Shown: positions 16,478 to 26,751, counted from the stretch's first letter. The stretch is 64,000 bases of DNA from Planctomycetaceae bacterium (GCA_020638955.1 JACKHO010000002.1:877220-941219), one strand, 5' to 3'. The notes: generated by a model from the letters alone, not told the origin. Made by a program: numbers and translations.

Positions 16478-17302
16478 CTACTTGCGCGGCGGACCGGGGA
16501 AGAAGGTGTTGGTCCGGTGCATGTATTCGGCGTACTCGGGCTTTTCGGCCTTGAGTGATTTCTCGAGCAGTCCCACGCCGGACCATTTCATCAGGAATGC
16601 TGACATGAGTGCTGGCCCGATGGCTGTCCATAAATGTGCTCCGTGGGCAATTGCGATGAAGAAGAATCCCCACCAGACGCAGAAGTCTCCAAAGTAGTTC
16701 GGATGCCGGGTGTAACGCCACAAGCCTGTGCTACAGACTTTTCCCTGGTTTTCTGGATTCGAACGGAACATTGCTAACTGCCAGTCGCCGACTGCTTCGA
16801 ACATCAGGCCGACAAACCAGACCGTCAGTCCGACAAAGTGCATGGCCGTCCATCCACTGCCTGGATGGGCGATACCTAGCTGCAGCGGCAATGACACAAT
16901 GAGCATGATCACGCCCTGGAGAGCGAACACAATGAACAGACTCTGCCACCAGAACTGTGGTCCAATACTCTCCCGCATGGCGCGGTAGCGTTTATCTTCT
17001 GCGTGGCCGATATTCCGTCGGGCCAGGTGCAAGCTGAGACGTAGGCCCCAGATCGTAGTTGCCAGCGGGAGAAGCCAGCGAGATGGGAAGGTTCCATCCG
17101 ACTCAGGTGCCGCTGTCAGGGTGAACGTTGTCCACGCGATGACAACGAATCCCAGCCCCCAGAACAAGTCAATAATGCTGACGTCCTGCAGGTAAAGACT
17201 CAGCAACCACATGAGAAACAAGGCGGCTGCAATGACGGCTGCGTTGATGGCGAACAAACTCAGCACGACGGCTTCTCGAACAGGTAATGCGAGACCCACC
17301 AA
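16478..17302 (-). CDS. DUF1295 membrane protein (steroid 5-alpha-reductase-like)
   Basis: 274 residues with about seven hydrophobic segments. The C-terminal motif GLWRYTRHPNYFGDFCVWWG is the hallmark of the DUF1295/isoprenylcysteine-methyltransferase and steroid-reductase fold, where it binds the NADPH or SAM cofactor. The start is TTG or GTG at about 17302 and lies inside the 3' end of the CFA-synthase-like gene (43-base overlap), so the two are translated together. The pairing of a CFA-synthase-like enzyme with a DUF1295 reductase suggests methylation of an unsaturated acyl chain followed by reduction, as in 10-methyl fatty acid synthesis. Inner-membrane location expected. Confidence 0.85.
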   Translation of the reverse strand: MVGLALPVREAVVLSLFAINAAVIAAALFLMWLLSLYLQDVSIIDLFWGLGFVVIAWTTFTLTAAPESDGTFPSRWLLPLATTIWGLRLSLHLARRNIGHAEDKRYRAMRESIGPQFWWQSLFIVFALQGVIMLIVSLPLQLGIAHPGSGWTAMHFVGLTVWFVGLMFEAVGDWQLAMFRSNPENQGKVCSTGLWRYTRHPNYFGDFCVWWGFFFIAIAHGAHLWTAIGPALMSAFLMKWSGVGLLEKSLKAEKPEYAEYMHRTNTFFPGPPRK

Positions 17303-18312
17303 CTGTTGCCTTTGTTGAAGGCAAACAGTTCAGCGCAGGCCATGTAGAACATCCGCCACCGTTGAGACCACTTCGCTGCTTCCTGGACACCGTAGACTTT
17401 GGTGAAAATCTGTTGGACGGAATTGGCCTGCGCGTCGTGACGTTGCAACCACGCCTCACAAGTCTTCGCGTAGTGTGTTCCATCCCACTGCCAATGGTCG
17501 ATGACACGTAAGTCGCGTTGGTATCGCAGCAACAGGTCGGAACTGGGCATCATACCGCCGGCAAAGAAGTGCGTTGTCATCCAGTCCTGCGGACCATTTT
17601 CTTCAAACAAATACGGAGCCCAGCCACTACAGAAAATGTGTACGAACAGCCGACCGCCGGGATTCAGCCACGTTGAGACACGGCGAAGCAGCTCCTCATG
17701 GTTCCGCATGTGTTCAAACATTTCGATGGACATGACGCGGTCAAACGTCCCCTCGGCCTGGAATGTATTCATGTCAGCGGTAATAACGGTGACGTTGTGC
17801 AGCCCACGCATTTCTGCTTGCCGCTCTATGAATTTCCGCTGACCGGCAGAATTGGATACGGCAGTAATTCTTGAGTTAGGATAGTGCTTTGCCATCCAGA
17901 GAGTCAGAGAACCCCACCCGCACCCGAGTTCCAGAATGCTCATTCCGTCGACAATGCCCGCTCGTTCACAGGTAATCTGCAGTGCCGCTTCCTCAGCCTG
18001 TTTCAAATTCTCGCACTCTTCGCTGAAGTAGCAACAGCTGTACTTCAGGTGATAGCCAAGGACGAGCTGGAAGTAGTCGGACTCCACCTCGTAGTGCTGT
18101 TCGTTCGCCTTTTCTGGAACTTCCGCAATGGCTGCCGTTCGGCAACTTTCCAGGAACTGCCGCATGGTTTCCTGACGCTGCTCGGGACACATGTTTGACA
18201 TCAAGCGAGCACGGTCGGCGATGAGTTTCCGCATTCCCAGACGCACGACAGTATCTGGAAATCGTCCGAGTTCGGCTGCGTGAATTGCCGAAGCAAACAG
18301 TGCGGTCAGCAT
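17260..18312 (-). CDS. cyclopropane-fatty-acid-synthase-family SAM methyltransferase
   Basis: 350 residues. The SAM-binding motif ELGCGWGSLTLW is at 128-139, followed by SIEMFEHMRN and the bicarbonate-site-like region HIFCSGWAPY typical of the CFA/mycolic-acid methyltransferase family. The N-terminal lipid-binding part is shorter than in E. coli Cfa. A GGGAG 12 bases before the ATG at 18312 fixes the start. It probably transfers a methyl group to unsaturated phospholipid acyl chains at the membrane surface, with the overlapping DUF1295 gene acting on the product. Whether the product is a cyclopropane or a methyl-branched chain cannot be told from sequence. Confidence 0.88.
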   Translation of the reverse strand: MLTALFASAIHAAELGRFPDTVVRLGMRKLIADRARLMSNMCPEQRQETMRQFLESCRTAAIAEVPEKANEQHYEVESDYFQLVLGYHLKYSCCYFSEECENLKQAEEAALQITCERAGIVDGMSILELGCGWGSLTLWMAKHYPNSRITAVSNSAGQRKFIERQAEMRGLHNVTVITADMNTFQAEGTFDRVMSIEMFEHMRNHEELLRRVSTWLNPGGRLFVHIFCSGWAPYLFEENGPQDWMTTHFFAGGMMPSSDLLLRYQRDLRVIDHWQWDGTHYAKTCEAWLQRHDAQANSVQQIFTKVYGVQEAAKWSQRWRMFYMACAELFAFNKGNSWWVSHYLFEKPSC

Positions 18313-18403
18313 GGCGTTCTGCTCCCATTAGTCAGTTGGCATTCGGGAGATTGTAGGCCACTCAGAAAACCGACCAGTCCACTGAATTTGCTCTTATCCA
18401 GTG

Positions 18404-19318
18404 CTAAAGGGAACTCTTCAGTTCATCTATCGCTTTGCGCAATTCGGCGGCTTTGGTTTCAGTATCGCCGAGAGGTTGAGGTTCGACGGTTTTTTCCCGG
18501 GTGTACCCAATGTGGTTCATCCAGCCGCTGGAGCGGTGGCGTCTGAGGGTGTCGACCTGCTTGTAGAGCGTGTCGGCTTTGACGGTGGCGACAGACTCTT
18601 CCGGAATGTTCATCCCGAGTGACTGCAGAATGGTGCGGGCCATGAAGAGGTGACCTTCGTCTCCGGGATGAATGCGGTCTTTGGAGAAAACCTCTGTACG
18701 TGCTTCCCGGGCTTTGCTCATGGGAGTATGAAGATCAATGACATGCACACCCGGTTGTTTGATGGTGGTTTCCCACTGCGCGTATGCGGTCAGAACGGTG
18801 TCGTAATTGAATCCTGCCTCGCCGGGCGGGAAGTCGAAGATTGGCGGCGTGATGATATAGATTTCTTTCACACCAGCCGCCTTTGACTGGTCGATGAACT
18901 GGTTGACGCCATTCTGGAATGCCGCAAAACGTTCGTCGTCAAGCGGCAGGTAAATTCCATCATTCATGCCGTAGCACATGAATATGACCTCGGGTTTGGT
19001 TTTCTCTAGCACGCGACCGAACCGCTCAAACAGACAGGGACGCGGAAACCGCCCGCCTGCGTGGTTCGGCTCACTCAGACCTGAAACGGTTTCACTCGAC
19101 AGCCCGACGCTAATGATGTCGAACTGCTTGTCAGGATTCTGTTTCTCCAGGTAGTACGACGCGAAGCTCACGTAACCGCCCGCCTGAGTAATGCTGTCTC
19201 CTACGACGACCACACGCTTTCCGGCCAGAGCGGCGGGGTCATCGGCATGTGCAACAGAGACGAATAGAACGGCAGCTAAGCAAGTTGAGAGAATTCCAGG
19301 CAGGGTTTTGAGCGTCAT
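18404..19318 (-). CDS. secreted SGNH/GDSL hydrolase
   Basis: 304 residues from the ATG at 19318, chosen because it begins a clean signal peptide (LSTCLAAVLFVSVAHA). The frame is open further upstream to 19381 without adding anything recognisable. SGNH blocks: GDSIT (about 40-44, catalytic Ser), a Gly in block II, GMND (block III Asn) and DRIHPGDEGH (block V Asp and His). Such enzymes deacetylate or de-esterify polysaccharides or lipids outside the cytoplasm. It stands divergent to the cytochrome-type locus starting at 19511, with a 190-base spacer. Confidence 0.88.
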   Translation of the reverse strand: MTLKTLPGILSTCLAAVLFVSVAHADDPAALAGKRVVVVGDSITQAGGYVSFASYYLEKQNPDKQFDIISVGLSSETVSGLSEPNHAGGRFPRPCLFERFGRVLEKTKPEVIFMCYGMNDGIYLPLDDERFAAFQNGVNQFIDQSKAAGVKEIYIITPPIFDFPPGEAGFNYDTVLTAYAQWETTIKQPGVHVIDLHTPMSKAREARTEVFSKDRIHPGDEGHLFMARTILQSLGMNIPEESVATVKADTLYKQVDTLRRHRSSGWMNHIGYTREKTVEPQPLGDTETKAAELRKAIDELKSSL

Positions 19319-19510
19319 TGTTGAATCCTGAATGTGCGAGAGAATCGAGTTCTTCAACCACTGTACCGCCAACTGGGGCAAGATGCATCCCGCCCCTGCT
19401 TCGACAGTCTTATGGCGATCCGGGCAACGGAATCTTGCATCACATGAGCGAGGCTCGATACGATATTAGGGACCTCCCACCCGCTTCGTTTCCTGCCTCG
19501 AAGACCTCAC

Positions 19511-21937
19511 TTGCCTGCCATCCGGTTCATTACTGTTGCGACGTTTTGTCAGTTACTCCTGTTGTGTTGCAGTGCGCTCGCAACAGCAGACGAGACGCTT
19601 CAGGTTTCGCCAGAGCGCGTGGTGCTGAACAGTTCGCGGGAACTATTCCAGTTGCTCGTTTCCTCTGAAGGGAATGATGTCACCCAGCAGGCCAGTTACC
19701 AGAGTTCGCATCCCGAGATTGCAACCGTCGACGCACGGGGTTCCATTACCTCGCAGGCAGCGGGCGAAGCAAAGATTACGGTAACGATGGGTGATGCCTC
19801 CGTCGAAGTGCCACTGGTCGTCAATGCCGATTCAGGAACCCGCCAGGTCAATTTCCGCACGGACATTCAGCCACTCCTTTCCCGTCACGGCTGCAACTCC
19901 GGTGGCTGCCATGGGAAGGCCAGCGGACAAAACGGATTCAAACTCTCGCTGTTCGGATTCGACACCGAGTTTGATTACGGAGCACTGGTTCACGAGGCCC
20001 GTGGTCGTCGGATCGATCTCGCCGCACCAGAACGCAGTCTGCTGCTCACCAAATCAATTGGCTCGGTCCCGCATGGTGGTGGGAAGCGAATTGAAACGGG
20101 AAGTGATGCCTACGAAATGATGCTGGCCTGGATTCAGAACGGTGCACCGCGTCCGACTGAAGAAACACCCCGAGTGGTCGAAATTCAGATCGAACCCGCC
20201 GAACGCATTTTGCAGCCGGGGGCACTCCAGCAACTGAGAGTCACGGCGAACTACACCGACGGCACAACTCGCGACGTCACCCGCAACACCGACTACGGTA
20301 GCAACGTCGACGTCGTCGCCACCGTCGATGAACAGGGAGGCGTAACGGCTGGAGAGCAGAGTGGCGAGGCCACCATTATGGCCCGCTACATGGGACAGGT
20401 CGCCGTGTTTCGTGCCATTCGGCCACATGGTGCTCCTCTCGCTGAACTCCCTGAGTTCGAACCGCGAAACGGAATTGATCGGCTGGCCGCTGAGAAGTGG
20501 AAGAAGCTGGGACTGCGTCCATCTCCGCCGTGTGACGACGCGACCTTCATCAGACGTGTTACCCTTGACCTCACTGGCCGACTGCCGACCGTGGATGAAG
20601 TGCGAGCGTTCCTCGCTGATGAATCACCCGACAAGCGGAGTCAGCTTGTTGATCGACTGCTCGACTCGCCCGACTATCCCGCGTACTTCGCGCTGAAATG
20701 GAGCGCCATTCTGCGGAATTCGCGTCTCGCCGGAGCCGATCAGGCGGCGTATGCGTTTCACAACTGGATTCGAGACAACATCGCACGGAATCGGCCTTAT
20801 GACGAATTCGTGCGGGGGATTGTCGCGGCGTCGGGAGAATGGCAGGACGCGCCCGCAATCAACTGGTACTGGCAGTCGCGTGATGACCAACTCCACATGG
20901 TCACGGCGGACACCGCGCAGTTGTTCCTGGGAATTCGACTGCAGTGTGCCCGTTGTCACCACCATCCTTATGAACGCTGGGGGCAGGAAGATTACTTCGG
21001 TCTCGCTGGATTCTACGCTCGGCTGGGACGCAAGAGCTTCGGACAGCCGCCGCCGTATTACAACTCAAGCAAGAACACGACAGGTGAACGTAACCCTCTC
21101 ACCAATCAACCGCCGACTCCGCGGTACCCCGATGGCGAAGAAGCAGAGTTCTCGCCGGAACAGGACCCGCGGCATGGTCTCGTCGACTGGATGTCGCAGC
21201 CGGAGAATCCTTTCTTTGCCAAAGCATTCGTCAACCGGATGTGGGGGCACTTCTTCTCCATTGGCCTCGTCAATGAAGTCGACGACATGCGGGAAACGAA
21301 TCCGCCATCGAATCCCGAACTGCTCGACTATCTGGCCGAGGAGTTTGTGACCTCGAAGTTCGACATGCGTCACATTGTCCGACTCATTACGACCAGTCGA
21401 CTGTATGAGTTGTCGTCCGCTCCGCGGCCCGAGAATGAATACGACAACCAGAACTTTGCCCGGTTCTATGCCCGTCGGCTCATTGCGGAAGTGTTGCTGG
21501 ATGCCGTGGACGGAACGTGCGAAACGAAGTCGAACTTTGGCAATATCAGTTTCAATGCCCGGGCGGTCGATTTGCCGCACGAAGGATTTGGCTCCTACTT
21601 CATGGATACGTTCGACCGGCCGCAGCGGGTCAGCGTGTGTGAATGTGAGCGTTCACCCGGTGCAACCCTCGCACAAGTGCTGCTGATGTCGACATCTGAC
21701 GAAATGGAAAACAAGATTGCTGATGGCAACGGTCGTCTGGCCCGATTATTCAAGGAGGAAACTCCGGTCCCCACCGTTGTGGAAGAGTTGTATCTGGCAG
21801 CCTTTGCAAGATTCCCCTCGGCGGAGGAACGTCAGGTCGGAGAGGATTACCTGAACTCAGCAGAAGACAAGCGGAAAGCCGCGGAAGACTTGCTGTGGAC
21901 CATACTCAACAGCCGTGAATTTGTATTCAATCATTAA
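19511..21937 (+). CDS. planctomycete cytochrome c-type protein, DUF1549/DUF1553 with Big2-like domain
   Basis: 808 residues with a signal peptide (TFCQLLLLCCSALATA). Residues about 30-105 resemble a bacterial Ig-like (Big2) domain, and a second one lies near 205-305. A c-type haem-like motif CNSGGCH (128-134, with four residues between the cysteines) begins the PSCyt1-like part, and CARCH (about 479-483) sits in the DUF1549 part. DUF1549 (FIRRVTLDLTGRLPT) is followed by DUF1553 (NPFFAKAFVNRMWGHFFSIGLV). Expected in the periplasm or cell envelope. It is followed at 20 bases by a DUF1501 gene, the standard partner. Function unknown; redox or carbohydrate-related roles have been proposed for the family. 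Confidence 0.9.
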   Translation: MPAIRFITVATFCQLLLLCCSALATADETLQVSPERVVLNSSRELFQLLVSSEGNDVTQQASYQSSHPEIATVDARGSITSQAAGEAKITVTMGDASVEVPLVVNADSGTRQVNFRTDIQPLLSRHGCNSGGCHGKASGQNGFKLSLFGFDTEFDYGALVHEARGRRIDLAAPERSLLLTKSIGSVPHGGGKRIETGSDAYEMMLAWIQNGAPRPTEETPRVVEIQIEPAERILQPGALQQLRVTANYTDGTTRDVTRNTDYGSNVDVVATVDEQGGVTAGEQSGEATIMARYMGQVAVFRAIRPHGAPLAELPEFEPRNGIDRLAAEKWKKLGLRPSPPCDDATFIRRVTLDLTGRLPTVDEVRAFLADESPDKRSQLVDRLLDSPDYPAYFALKWSAILRNSRLAGADQAAYAFHNWIRDNIARNRPYDEFVRGIVAASGEWQDAPAINWYWQSRDDQLHMVTADTAQLFLGIRLQCARCHHHPYERWGQEDYFGLAGFYARLGRKSFGQPPPYYNSSKNTTGERNPLTNQPPTPRYPDGEEAEFSPEQDPRHGLVDWMSQPENPFFAKAFVNRMWGHFFSIGLVNEVDDMRETNPPSNPELLDYLAEEFVTSKFDMRHIVRLITTSRLYELSSAPRPENEYDNQNFARFYARRLIAEVLLDAVDGTCETKSNFGNISFNARAVDLPHEGFGSYFMDTFDRPQRVSVCECERSPGATLAQVLLMSTSDEMENKIADGNGRLARLFKEETPVPTVVEELYLAAFARFPSAEERQVGEDYLNSAEDKRKAAEDLLWTILNSREFVFNH

Positions 21938-21956
21938 GACTTAAGGGAACGGTTCC

Positions 21957-23279
21957 ATGTTGGACATCGAGCTTGGCTCATCGTCGCGAACCTGTGACGG
22001 CATGCATCGCCGCGGCTTCCTGCGACTCGGTTCACTCGCGTTTGGTGGACTGTCGCTGGCGGGAGTGCTCGCCAATCAGTCGTTCGCCGCCGGACATTCG
22101 AATCGAAAGGCGGTCATCCAGATTTGGCTGGCGGGTGGTCCGAGCCACATCGACATGTACGACCTCAAACCTTCGGCACCGGCGGAATATCGCGGCGAAT
22201 TTCGTCCCATTCCGACGAACGTTGATGGCATTGAAATCAGCGAACATTTGCCGCATCAGGCAAAGGTCATGGACAAGCTCGCCATTGTCCGTTCGGCCTA
22301 CCACACCAATGCCGGTCACGGCATGGGGTCACAGTGGATGCTCACCGGTTGGCAGCCAACCATTGAAGTGAACAACAACATCTTCCCGGCCTGCGGTTCG
22401 GTTGTGTCTCGATTGAAGGGGGCGAATGATCCGGCCCTTCCCGCGTACGTGAACCTTCCCAACATGCTGGGACTTGGTAAGTCGGCGTATCTCGGCGCGT
22501 CGTTTAATCCCTTCGCTCCCGACAGTGACCCTAACAACGACGGTTTCCAGGTTCGCAATTTGAAACTGCCCGGTCGAGTTGATCCTGCGCGACTGGAGAA
22601 TCGCCGCAGCCTCATGGCTCGGGTTGATACCATTCGTCGTGACCTTGACACGAAGAGCGACATGCAGGAACTCGACAAGTTCTATGCACAGGGGCTCGAG
22701 ATGGTTACCAATGACAAAACGCTGAAGGCCTTTGACATTAAAGCCGAAGACCCGGCCCTGCGTGAACGTTATGGACGCAACGACCTTGGTCAAAGCTGCC
22801 TGCTGGCCCGGCGGCTCGTGGAGTCGGGCGTGAGCTATGTCACCATCCAGGCGGGTGGTGGTTGGGATACGCACGGCGACAACTTTAAAGCGCTGAAAGA
22901 CAACCTCCTCCCAAAATACGATATGGCACTGGCGGCGCTCGTTAATGACCTCGCTGAACGGGGACTGGCCGACGACGTGCTGGTCATGGCCTTTGGTGAG
23001 TTCGGACGGACGCCCCGGATTAATCCCGGCGCCGGTCGAGATCACTGGCCGGGTGCGATGTCGGTGGTCTATGGTGGCGGCGGTTTGAAAATGGGTCAGG
23101 CCATTGGTGAGACCGACTCGAAAGCGGAAGCCCCCATCAGCAAGCCGTACACACCGGGCGATGTGCTGTCGACCATGTATCGCGTGCTCGACATCGACTA
23201 TCGCCACGTCTTCTATGATGAAGCACGCCGACCTCTGCCGGTGCTGGCAGAAGGGAATCCCATTCCCGAACTTGTGTAA
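21957..23279 (+). CDS. DUF1501 protein (sulfatase-like fold, Tat-exported)
   Basis: 440 residues. The N-terminus contains a Tat-like signal HRRGFLRLGSLAFGG followed by a hydrophobic stretch and ANQSFAA. The DUF1501 core is evident: IQIWLAGGPSHIDMYDLKP, GHGMGSQWMLTG, GGGWDTHGDNF and MAFGEFGRTPRINPGAGRDHWP. The family shares the alkaline-phosphatase/sulfatase fold but lacks the formylglycine CxPxR signature. An alternative start is the ATG at 22002. The gene follows the DUF1549/1553 gene by 19 bases and precedes the PPC gene by 28, so operon membership is clear. Confidence 0.92.
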   Translation: MLDIELGSSSRTCDGMHRRGFLRLGSLAFGGLSLAGVLANQSFAAGHSNRKAVIQIWLAGGPSHIDMYDLKPSAPAEYRGEFRPIPTNVDGIEISEHLPHQAKVMDKLAIVRSAYHTNAGHGMGSQWMLTGWQPTIEVNNNIFPACGSVVSRLKGANDPALPAYVNLPNMLGLGKSAYLGASFNPFAPDSDPNNDGFQVRNLKLPGRVDPARLENRRSLMARVDTIRRDLDTKSDMQELDKFYAQGLEMVTNDKTLKAFDIKAEDPALRERYGRNDLGQSCLLARRLVESGVSYVTIQAGGGWDTHGDNFKALKDNLLPKYDMALAALVNDLAERGLADDVLVMAFGEFGRTPRINPGAGRDHWPGAMSVVYGGGGLKMGQAIGETDSKAEAPISKPYTPGDVLSTMYRVLDIDYRHVFYDEARRPLPVLAEGNPIPELV

Positions 23280-23307
23280 TTTCTCGACGCAGAGTCAGGA
23301 ACTTTTG

Positions 23308-25449
23308 ATGCGAACCGTGTTGTGTCTCGCTGCGGCAATTGCCGGCCTCGGTTGTCTTTCGTCCTCGGCGCTGGCGGACTTGCCCTCAATTCGGTTCGAT
23401 CAAATCCAGCCGCTGGGTGCTTCGGTCGGTACGGATATCGAGGTCGAAATCAAAGGGGCCGACATTGAAGGTGTCGACCGTCTCCTGTTCGATCATGCCG
23501 GACTCACAGCTGAACCGGTCCCGGAAAAGGAACGCTGGTTCAAAATCCACGTTGCCGATGACGTTCCGGTCGGCACATACGACGTCTATCTTGTCGGTCG
23601 ATTTGGCGTCAGCAATCCCCGGCTGTTTGCCGTCACGAAAGGTCTGACTGACGTCGCCGACAACGACGCCAACCGGACACGCGAAACGGCACAGCCCGTG
23701 GAAATCAATTCGGCGGTCAACGGAATTTGCAACGGCAATGCGGAGGACTACTACCGCATTGTGCTCAAGGCTGGCGAACGGGTGACTATTGACTGTCAGG
23801 CACAGCGACTCGACAGCAACTTCGATCCGGTTCTTTCGTTAACGACGCCCGACGGGAAACTGCTCGCGGGCAACAGCGATTACTACGGACAAGATCCGTT
23901 CATCGATTTCGTCGCTCCGCAGGATGGGGAATTCCTTATCAGCTTGAATGACCTTTCCTATCGTGGCGGCCAGCCGTATCGACTCACCATTTCAAGGCAG
24001 CCGCAAATTGAAAACATCTTTCCGGCAGCCGTGCAGGCGGGTCAGCTGAGTCAGTTCACTGCGTTGGGGCGTAACCTGTCAGGAATTGGCGGAAACGCCA
24101 CTGAGTGGAGCGAGGCCGGCCAGCCACTGGAGTCGGTTTCCTTTCAATGGCAACCGAATGACACGACACTCGCCAATGGTGATTACACTTTCGTTGACCA
24201 TCCCACGCATCATTCCGTGTTGCCGACGGCAGCCACATGCACGCTTACCGGCCAGCAAATTTCCGTGCCTGGGGTTGAGGGCTTGTGGAGTAATCCTCCC
24301 GTTCTCGTCTCTGAGGCACCGGTCCTGACGGAAGTTGAGCCGAACAACACGCAAGAACAGACGCAGAAGGTGAGTCTGCCGCTGGTTGTCGGAGGACGAT
24401 TCAACGTGTCGCAGGATGCCGACTGGTTTGAATTCACTCCCGCCGAAAAGGGGCCGTACACCTTCAACGTGTACTGCGAACGCATTGCCGGAGCGGCTGA
24501 CCCTTATCTGGTTATTGTGGATGATCAGGGACGCCGAATTAATGAACTCGATGACTTCGGGCACCGTATTAACGCGTTCGACGGTCACCTCCGTGATCCC
24601 TCGCAAGAGGTGAATCTTGAACAGGACAAGGCATACAGAGTGCTGGTTCAGGACCGCTACGGCCGAGGCGGAGCCCGCTACCACTACGTGCTTGAAATCC
24701 GCAAAGCCGAGCCCGATTTTTACGCCGCCGTCATTCATCGCTCGAACCAGAATCCCGCCGGGACCACAGTCTTCAAAGGGACGGCGACCTATCTGGACGT
24801 GATAATTCATCATAAGGGGAACACGCGGAGTGATATCACGATTAACGGTGAAGAGTTGCCTCCCGGGCTGCATGTCGCACCGACGGTCATCACCAATAAC
24901 ACGCGGGGCACGCTTGTCCTCTGGGCCGACGCTGATGCACCAGATTACACCGGCCCCATCAAACTGGTGGCGACTGGCGAGTTCGAAGGACAATCCGTGC
25001 GGCGGAACGTGCGTCCATACAGCCGGGTCTGGAACAATGCGGGTACGTCGCGGCCACACCGTTCTCAAATGATTGCCATCAGGGAACAGGGCCCGTTTGA
25101 TTTGCGGATTGAGCCGACGGAACTTGAAGTTCAGGCGGGCGAGACGGCTGAACTGAAACTGGAACTCTCGCGACTGTGGCCCGACGCGACGAACAAAGTG
25201 TCAATCCAGCCACACGCATTTCCAGGAGGCTTCCAACTCGGGAACTTCGACATCGCAGAAAATGCCACCACGGCGGAACTGAAAATCAGCGTGCAGCAGA
25301 ACATGCGTCCGGGGAAATACACGCTCACCGTGCTGGGCCAAATGCAGGTACCGTTTAATAAAGATCCCATGGCCACCGACAAACCACAAACACTCGTCGC
25401 TACGCCCAGCCGCACGGTGACTTTGACTGTGATTGCAAAGCCGCAATAG
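23308..25449 (+). CDS. secreted PPC-domain protein
   Basis: 713 residues from the ATG at 23308, which has TCAGGA upstream and begins a signal peptide (LCLAAAIAGLGCLSSSALA). Two bacterial pre-peptidase C-terminal (PPC) domains are visible: around 130-230 (ETAQPVEINSAVNGICNGN ... DYYRIVLKAGERVTIDCQA) and around 340-450 (EVEPNNTQEQTQKVSLPLVV ... DADWFEFTPAEKGPYTFNVY). No protease domain is present. It is a beta-sandwich envelope protein, probably binding a partner or polysaccharide. Third gene of the cytochrome-type locus. Confidence 0.85.
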   Translation: MRTVLCLAAAIAGLGCLSSSALADLPSIRFDQIQPLGASVGTDIEVEIKGADIEGVDRLLFDHAGLTAEPVPEKERWFKIHVADDVPVGTYDVYLVGRFGVSNPRLFAVTKGLTDVADNDANRTRETAQPVEINSAVNGICNGNAEDYYRIVLKAGERVTIDCQAQRLDSNFDPVLSLTTPDGKLLAGNSDYYGQDPFIDFVAPQDGEFLISLNDLSYRGGQPYRLTISRQPQIENIFPAAVQAGQLSQFTALGRNLSGIGGNATEWSEAGQPLESVSFQWQPNDTTLANGDYTFVDHPTHHSVLPTAATCTLTGQQISVPGVEGLWSNPPVLVSEAPVLTEVEPNNTQEQTQKVSLPLVVGGRFNVSQDADWFEFTPAEKGPYTFNVYCERIAGAADPYLVIVDDQGRRINELDDFGHRINAFDGHLRDPSQEVNLEQDKAYRVLVQDRYGRGGARYHYVLEIRKAEPDFYAAVIHRSNQNPAGTTVFKGTATYLDVIIHHKGNTRSDITINGEELPPGLHVAPTVITNNTRGTLVLWADADAPDYTGPIKLVATGEFEGQSVRRNVRPYSRVWNNAGTSRPHRSQMIAIREQGPFDLRIEPTELEVQAGETAELKLELSRLWPDATNKVSIQPHAFPGGFQLGNFDIAENATTAELKISVQQNMRPGKYTLTVLGQMQVPFNKDPMATDKPQTLVATPSRTVTLTVIAKPQ

Positions 25450-25494
25450 CGTCGGCGCTTTCGAAGACACTCGCCCGATTTCAGGATAATACGC

Positions 25495-26751
25495 ATGCGA
25501 TTTCACGCCGCACTGACTCGCACGGCTCTTTCTCGCCGCACCTTTCTCCGGGCTTCGGGCGTTGCTCTGGCACTTCCGCTGCTGGATGCCATGCAGCCAA
25601 CACTCGCAGATGACTCTTTGGAGCTGCCGCGCCGCATGGTGTGCATTGAAACCAACATGGGCATTCTGCCCCGCTACTTCTTCCCGGAAGGGGCCGGACG
25701 CGACTACATAGCCAGCCCTTATCTGGAACGACTGGCGGCACACCGCAACCAGCTTACGGTGTTCTCCGGCGTGAGTCTGCCCGGAGTGACGGGCGGACAT
25801 GCTGCCCAGAAATGTTTTCTGACCGGAACACCGCATCCTGAACGGGGCGGATTTCGGAACGGAGTTTCACTCGACCAACTCGCCGCTGAGCACGTGGGAA
25901 ACGCCACTCGATTTCCTTCCCTCGTGTTGGCCATCACGAACGAAAACGCCACGCTCAGCTACACACGGAGTGGGGCTCCCATTCCTTCGGAGCAGAGTCC
26001 CCGCAAGCTGTTCGAGAAACTGTTCGTACAGGGCCGCCCTGATGAAGTGGAAGCCCGAGTGGAAGCCTTGCGACAGGGACGCAGCACGCTCGATTTCGTG
26101 GCCGATCAGTCTCGTCGACTCAACAAGCAGCTTTCTGCGGCCGATCAGCATCGCCTCGACCAGTACCAGAATGCGGTTCGTGAACTCGAGCAACGTCTGC
26201 ACGCGGCGCAGGAATGGGAGTATCGCCCCAAGCCACAAGTCGAGGCCAAAGCCCCAGAGGAGAACAATGATCCCCGACAATTCGTCGAACGATCCCGCAT
26301 GATTTTCGACGTCATGAAGCTCGCACTCGAAACCGACTCGACCCGCATTATTTCATTGTTCATCGACACCACAGTCATTCACAACATTACGCACCACGGC
26401 AATCGTCCCGAAGTATTGGCGGAGCTGCGCGGGCACGAGGAGCGTCAGTTTGATGCACTCAACGGATTCCTCACGGAACTCAGTGAATCAAAAGAGCGGA
26501 ATGAATCACTGCTCGACCGCACGATGGTGCTGTATGGAACCTGCATGGGGAGTGCGAATTCTCACTCGAACGTGAATCTGCCCGCTCTGCTCGCAGGCGG
26601 TGGCTTCCGACATGGCCAACACCTGGCGTTCGACACGGAGCACAACTATCCGCTGTCGAATTTGTACGTGTCCATGCTGCAGCGACTCGGTATGGAAGTT
26701 GGCGAATTTTCCTCGGGCAAGGGGACCATGCGAGGTCTCGATTTCGCGTAA
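25495..26751 (+). CDS. DUF1552 protein (Tat-exported)
   Basis: 418 residues. The N-terminus SRRTFLRASGVALALPLLDAM is a Tat-type signal. DUF1552 features: MVCIETNMGILPRYFFPEG, VTGGHAAQKCFLTG, SLDQLAAEHVG and the C-terminal MVLYGTCMGSANSHSNVNLP. DUF1552 genes almost always sit next to DUF1592-type cytochrome genes, as here. The conserved acidic and His residues suggest a hydrolase-like fold related to DUF1501, but no reaction is known. Fourth gene of the locus, 45 bases after the PPC gene. Confidence 0.9.
   Translation: MRFHAALTRTALSRRTFLRASGVALALPLLDAMQPTLADDSLELPRRMVCIETNMGILPRYFFPEGAGRDYIASPYLERLAAHRNQLTVFSGVSLPGVTGGHAAQKCFLTGTPHPERGGFRNGVSLDQLAAEHVGNATRFPSLVLAITNENATLSYTRSGAPIPSEQSPRKLFEKLFVQGRPDEVEARVEALRQGRSTLDFVADQSRRLNKQLSAADQHRLDQYQNAVRELEQRLHAAQEWEYRPKPQVEAKAPEENNDPRQFVERSRMIFDVMKLALETDSTRIISLFIDTTVIHNITHHGNRPEVLAELRGHEERQFDALNGFLTELSESKERNESLLDRTMVLYGTCMGSANSHSNVNLPALLAGGGFRHGQHLAFDTEHNYPLSNLYVSMLQRLGMEVGEFSSGKGTMRGLDFA

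Noticed and set aside
22329..23207. 292-codon minus-strand frame opposite the DUF1501 gene
   Set aside because: The DUF1501 motifs are on the plus strand; no motif or start context supports the antisense frame.
24079..25068. 329-codon minus-strand frame opposite the PPC gene
   Set aside because: The plus strand encodes a signal peptide and PPC domains in an operon; the antisense frame is a by-product of codon bias.
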